Part shown: positions 62,830 to 64,000 of the stretch, in pieces
Layout: every line of letters starts with the position of its first letter
How positions within the stretch are numbered: the first letter of the stretch is position 1
Assembly (NCBI GenBank): GCA_002077045.2
Contig: KZ111140.1
Span: 1,769,497 to 1,833,496, forward strand
Length of the DNA stretch: 64,000 nt
Direction: 5' to 3'
DNA from: Rachicladosporium sp. CCFEE 5018
Lineage: Eukaryota; Ascomycota; Dothideomycetes; Cladosporiales; Cladosporiaceae
Program-made: the position numbers and the translations under genes
The notes under the pieces: model-generated
Seen by the model: the letters and a program-made list of their open reading frames with translations, nothing else
What the model was told of the DNA's origin: nothing
Databases searched by the model: none

Positions 62830-64000
62830 TCACCTCCTTCCCCGTTCCTCCGCCCCAGTCATAGCCAGCCCCGCACCCAACCCCACGGGCTTAGCCCTCA
62901 CCCCCGGACTCCCAGCCCTACTGACTGCCGCACTGGGCACGGCACTCCGGTTGTGGCTCATGTGCGCCTTCACCAAATGACCAGCTGCGAGCGCACTGCA
63001 CAGGCTAAGTTCTCCAGCCAGCACGCCCGCGGCCACTATTCTTGCAAGCTGCTGCGCATTCGCACCAGGAGTCGTGGGATGTGGTCCTCGTACGCCGAGG
63101 AGGTCAAGCATAGCTGCTTGCGGTTCGAGAATCGTGCCGCCGCCTATTGTGCCCACCTCGATGGAGGGCATGGAGACGGAGATTTGGAGAGCGCCGTTAA
63201 GACTGTGAGTCGATGTCAGTAAGCTGCGTAGAGATAGGAGGAACCCGAATCAGGGGACACATACTTCTTCATGACCGTGATGCAATTGCTGCTTTCAACA
63301 TTCTGTGCAGGGTCTTGCCCAGTAGCGAGAAAGAAGGCAGTGACCATGTTCGCTGCATGCGCGTTGAACCCACCAATGCTGCCCGCCATTGCACTGCCAA
63401 TGAGATTCTTGCTAATGTTCAGCTCCACCAGCGCATCCACATTGCTCTTCAGCACATCTCGCACGACATGCGCAGGGATGATGGCTTCGGCTACAACAGA
63501 CTTGCCACGACCATCAATCCAGTTGATAGCAGCAGGCTTCTTGTCAGTGCAGAAGTTGCCCGAGACAGAGATGATGGCCATGTCCTCGAAGCCTGCTTCT
63601 TGGCTCATGACCTCAAGTGCCTTCTCCACACCCTTGGAGATCATGTTCATGCCCATTGCGTCGCCCGTCGTAGTCTTGAAGCGCACGTAGACGTACGTAC
63701 CCGCAATGCTCGTCTTGAGCTGATTGAGCCTGGCGAATCGGGAGGTCGAGTTGAACGCCTCGCGCATGACCTTTTGGCCCTCGGCACTGTCGAGCCATAC
63801 CTTTGCTGCAGCAGCGCGAGTGAGTGTCTTAAAGCCGATACAGGGTCCGCGTGTCATGCCGTCGGCAGTGAGCACAGTGATCGCGCCGCCACCAGCATTG
63901 ATAGCTTTGCATCCTCTGGAAGCAGAAGCAACAAGCACGCCTTCCGTCGTGGCCATGGGCAGGAAGTAGGACTTTCCATCGATGACAAGCGGCCCTGCCA
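62830..64000 (-). CDS. HMG-CoA reductase, catalytic C-terminal part (runs off window), copy B
   Basis: Exons 63265-64000 (truncated by the window end) and 62830-63202. The encoded protein is identical to copy A over the whole visible length, and from about 63111 to 64000 I saw no nucleotide difference, intron included. Earlier bases of exon 2 carry a few silent changes. All catalytic motifs (MATTEG, GMNMISKG, CTDKKP, GTIGGGT, HLVKAHMSHNRS) are present. Confidence 0.95.

Larger units (their letters stand above)
34073..64000. repeat. Copy B of the ~30 kb duplicated block
   Basis: Matches 4407-33972 gene for gene. Copy B alone has the MITE at 47224-47502 and a partial duplication of a phosphatase exon at about 54985-55079. 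Its last base in this window corresponds to the last base of copy A before the gap. Confidence 0.97.

Noticed and set aside
1..64000. tRNA or rRNA genes, CRISPR arrays, bacterial operons
   Set aside because: I saw no tRNA cloverleaf signatures, rRNA text or regular spacer arrays while reading. A tRNAscan-type run would be decisive, and a missed tRNA gene is possible.

Overview
The window is nuclear DNA of a filamentous ascomycete or black yeast. Genes are short-spaced, introns are mostly 50-65 bp with GT(A/G)NGT donors and CTNAC/TACTAAC-type branch points, and the products are eukaryotic housekeeping proteins (eS19, HMG-CoA reductase, dihydroxyacid dehydratase) next to fungal families such as a CE5 esterase and LaeA-like methyltransferases. 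The sequence alone does not fix the species. Two diverged copies of one gene series resemble what is known of the duplicated or hybrid genome of Hortaea werneckii; that link is inference.

Layout. Bases 1-562 are one contig end carrying the 3' part of a type-B carboxylesterase. A 100-N gap (563-662) follows. Bases 663-33972 are a second contig: the C-terminus of an ING-type PHD protein, two small related hypothetical genes, proline dehydrogenase, a gene-poor repeat-bearing stretch, asparagine synthetase, a mitochondrial Bax-inhibitor-family protein, dihydroxyacid dehydratase, an alpha/beta hydrolase, the small molybdopterin synthase subunit, an ankyrin pseudogene, a methyltransferase and its broken tandem paralogue, ribosomal protein eS19, an alpha/beta-hydrolase/dual-specificity-phosphatase fusion, two divergent P-loop GTPase/coiled-coil genes, a secreted CE5 esterase and the 3' part of HMG-CoA reductase. 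A second 100-N gap (33973-34072) follows. Bases 34073-64000 then repeat the series from inside proline dehydrogenase to HMG-CoA reductase, in the same order and orientation.

The two ~30 kb copies (A: 4407-33972, B: 34073-64000) are the main feature. Exon-intron structures match, but divergence is uneven. Some tracts are nearly identical (GTPase 2; about 890 bp of HMG-CoA reductase). Others differ by indels, a TA-flanked MITE present only in copy B, a partial exon duplication only in B, and lesions that break the same pseudogenes at different places. Copy A stops at the base matching the last base of this window. Homeologous or allelic contigs placed end to end by a scaffolder is therefore at least as likely as a true tandem duplication.

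Most genes are unrelated metabolic or housekeeping genes and form no obvious pathway cluster. The least ordinary part is the hydrolase-phosphatase fusion beside a divergent pair of paralogous GTPase genes (about 22.9-30.9 kb, repeated at 52.8-60.9 kb). One GTPase has a hydrophobic C-terminal tail. The other has a proline-rich N-terminus and a C-terminal domain with an internal repeat.
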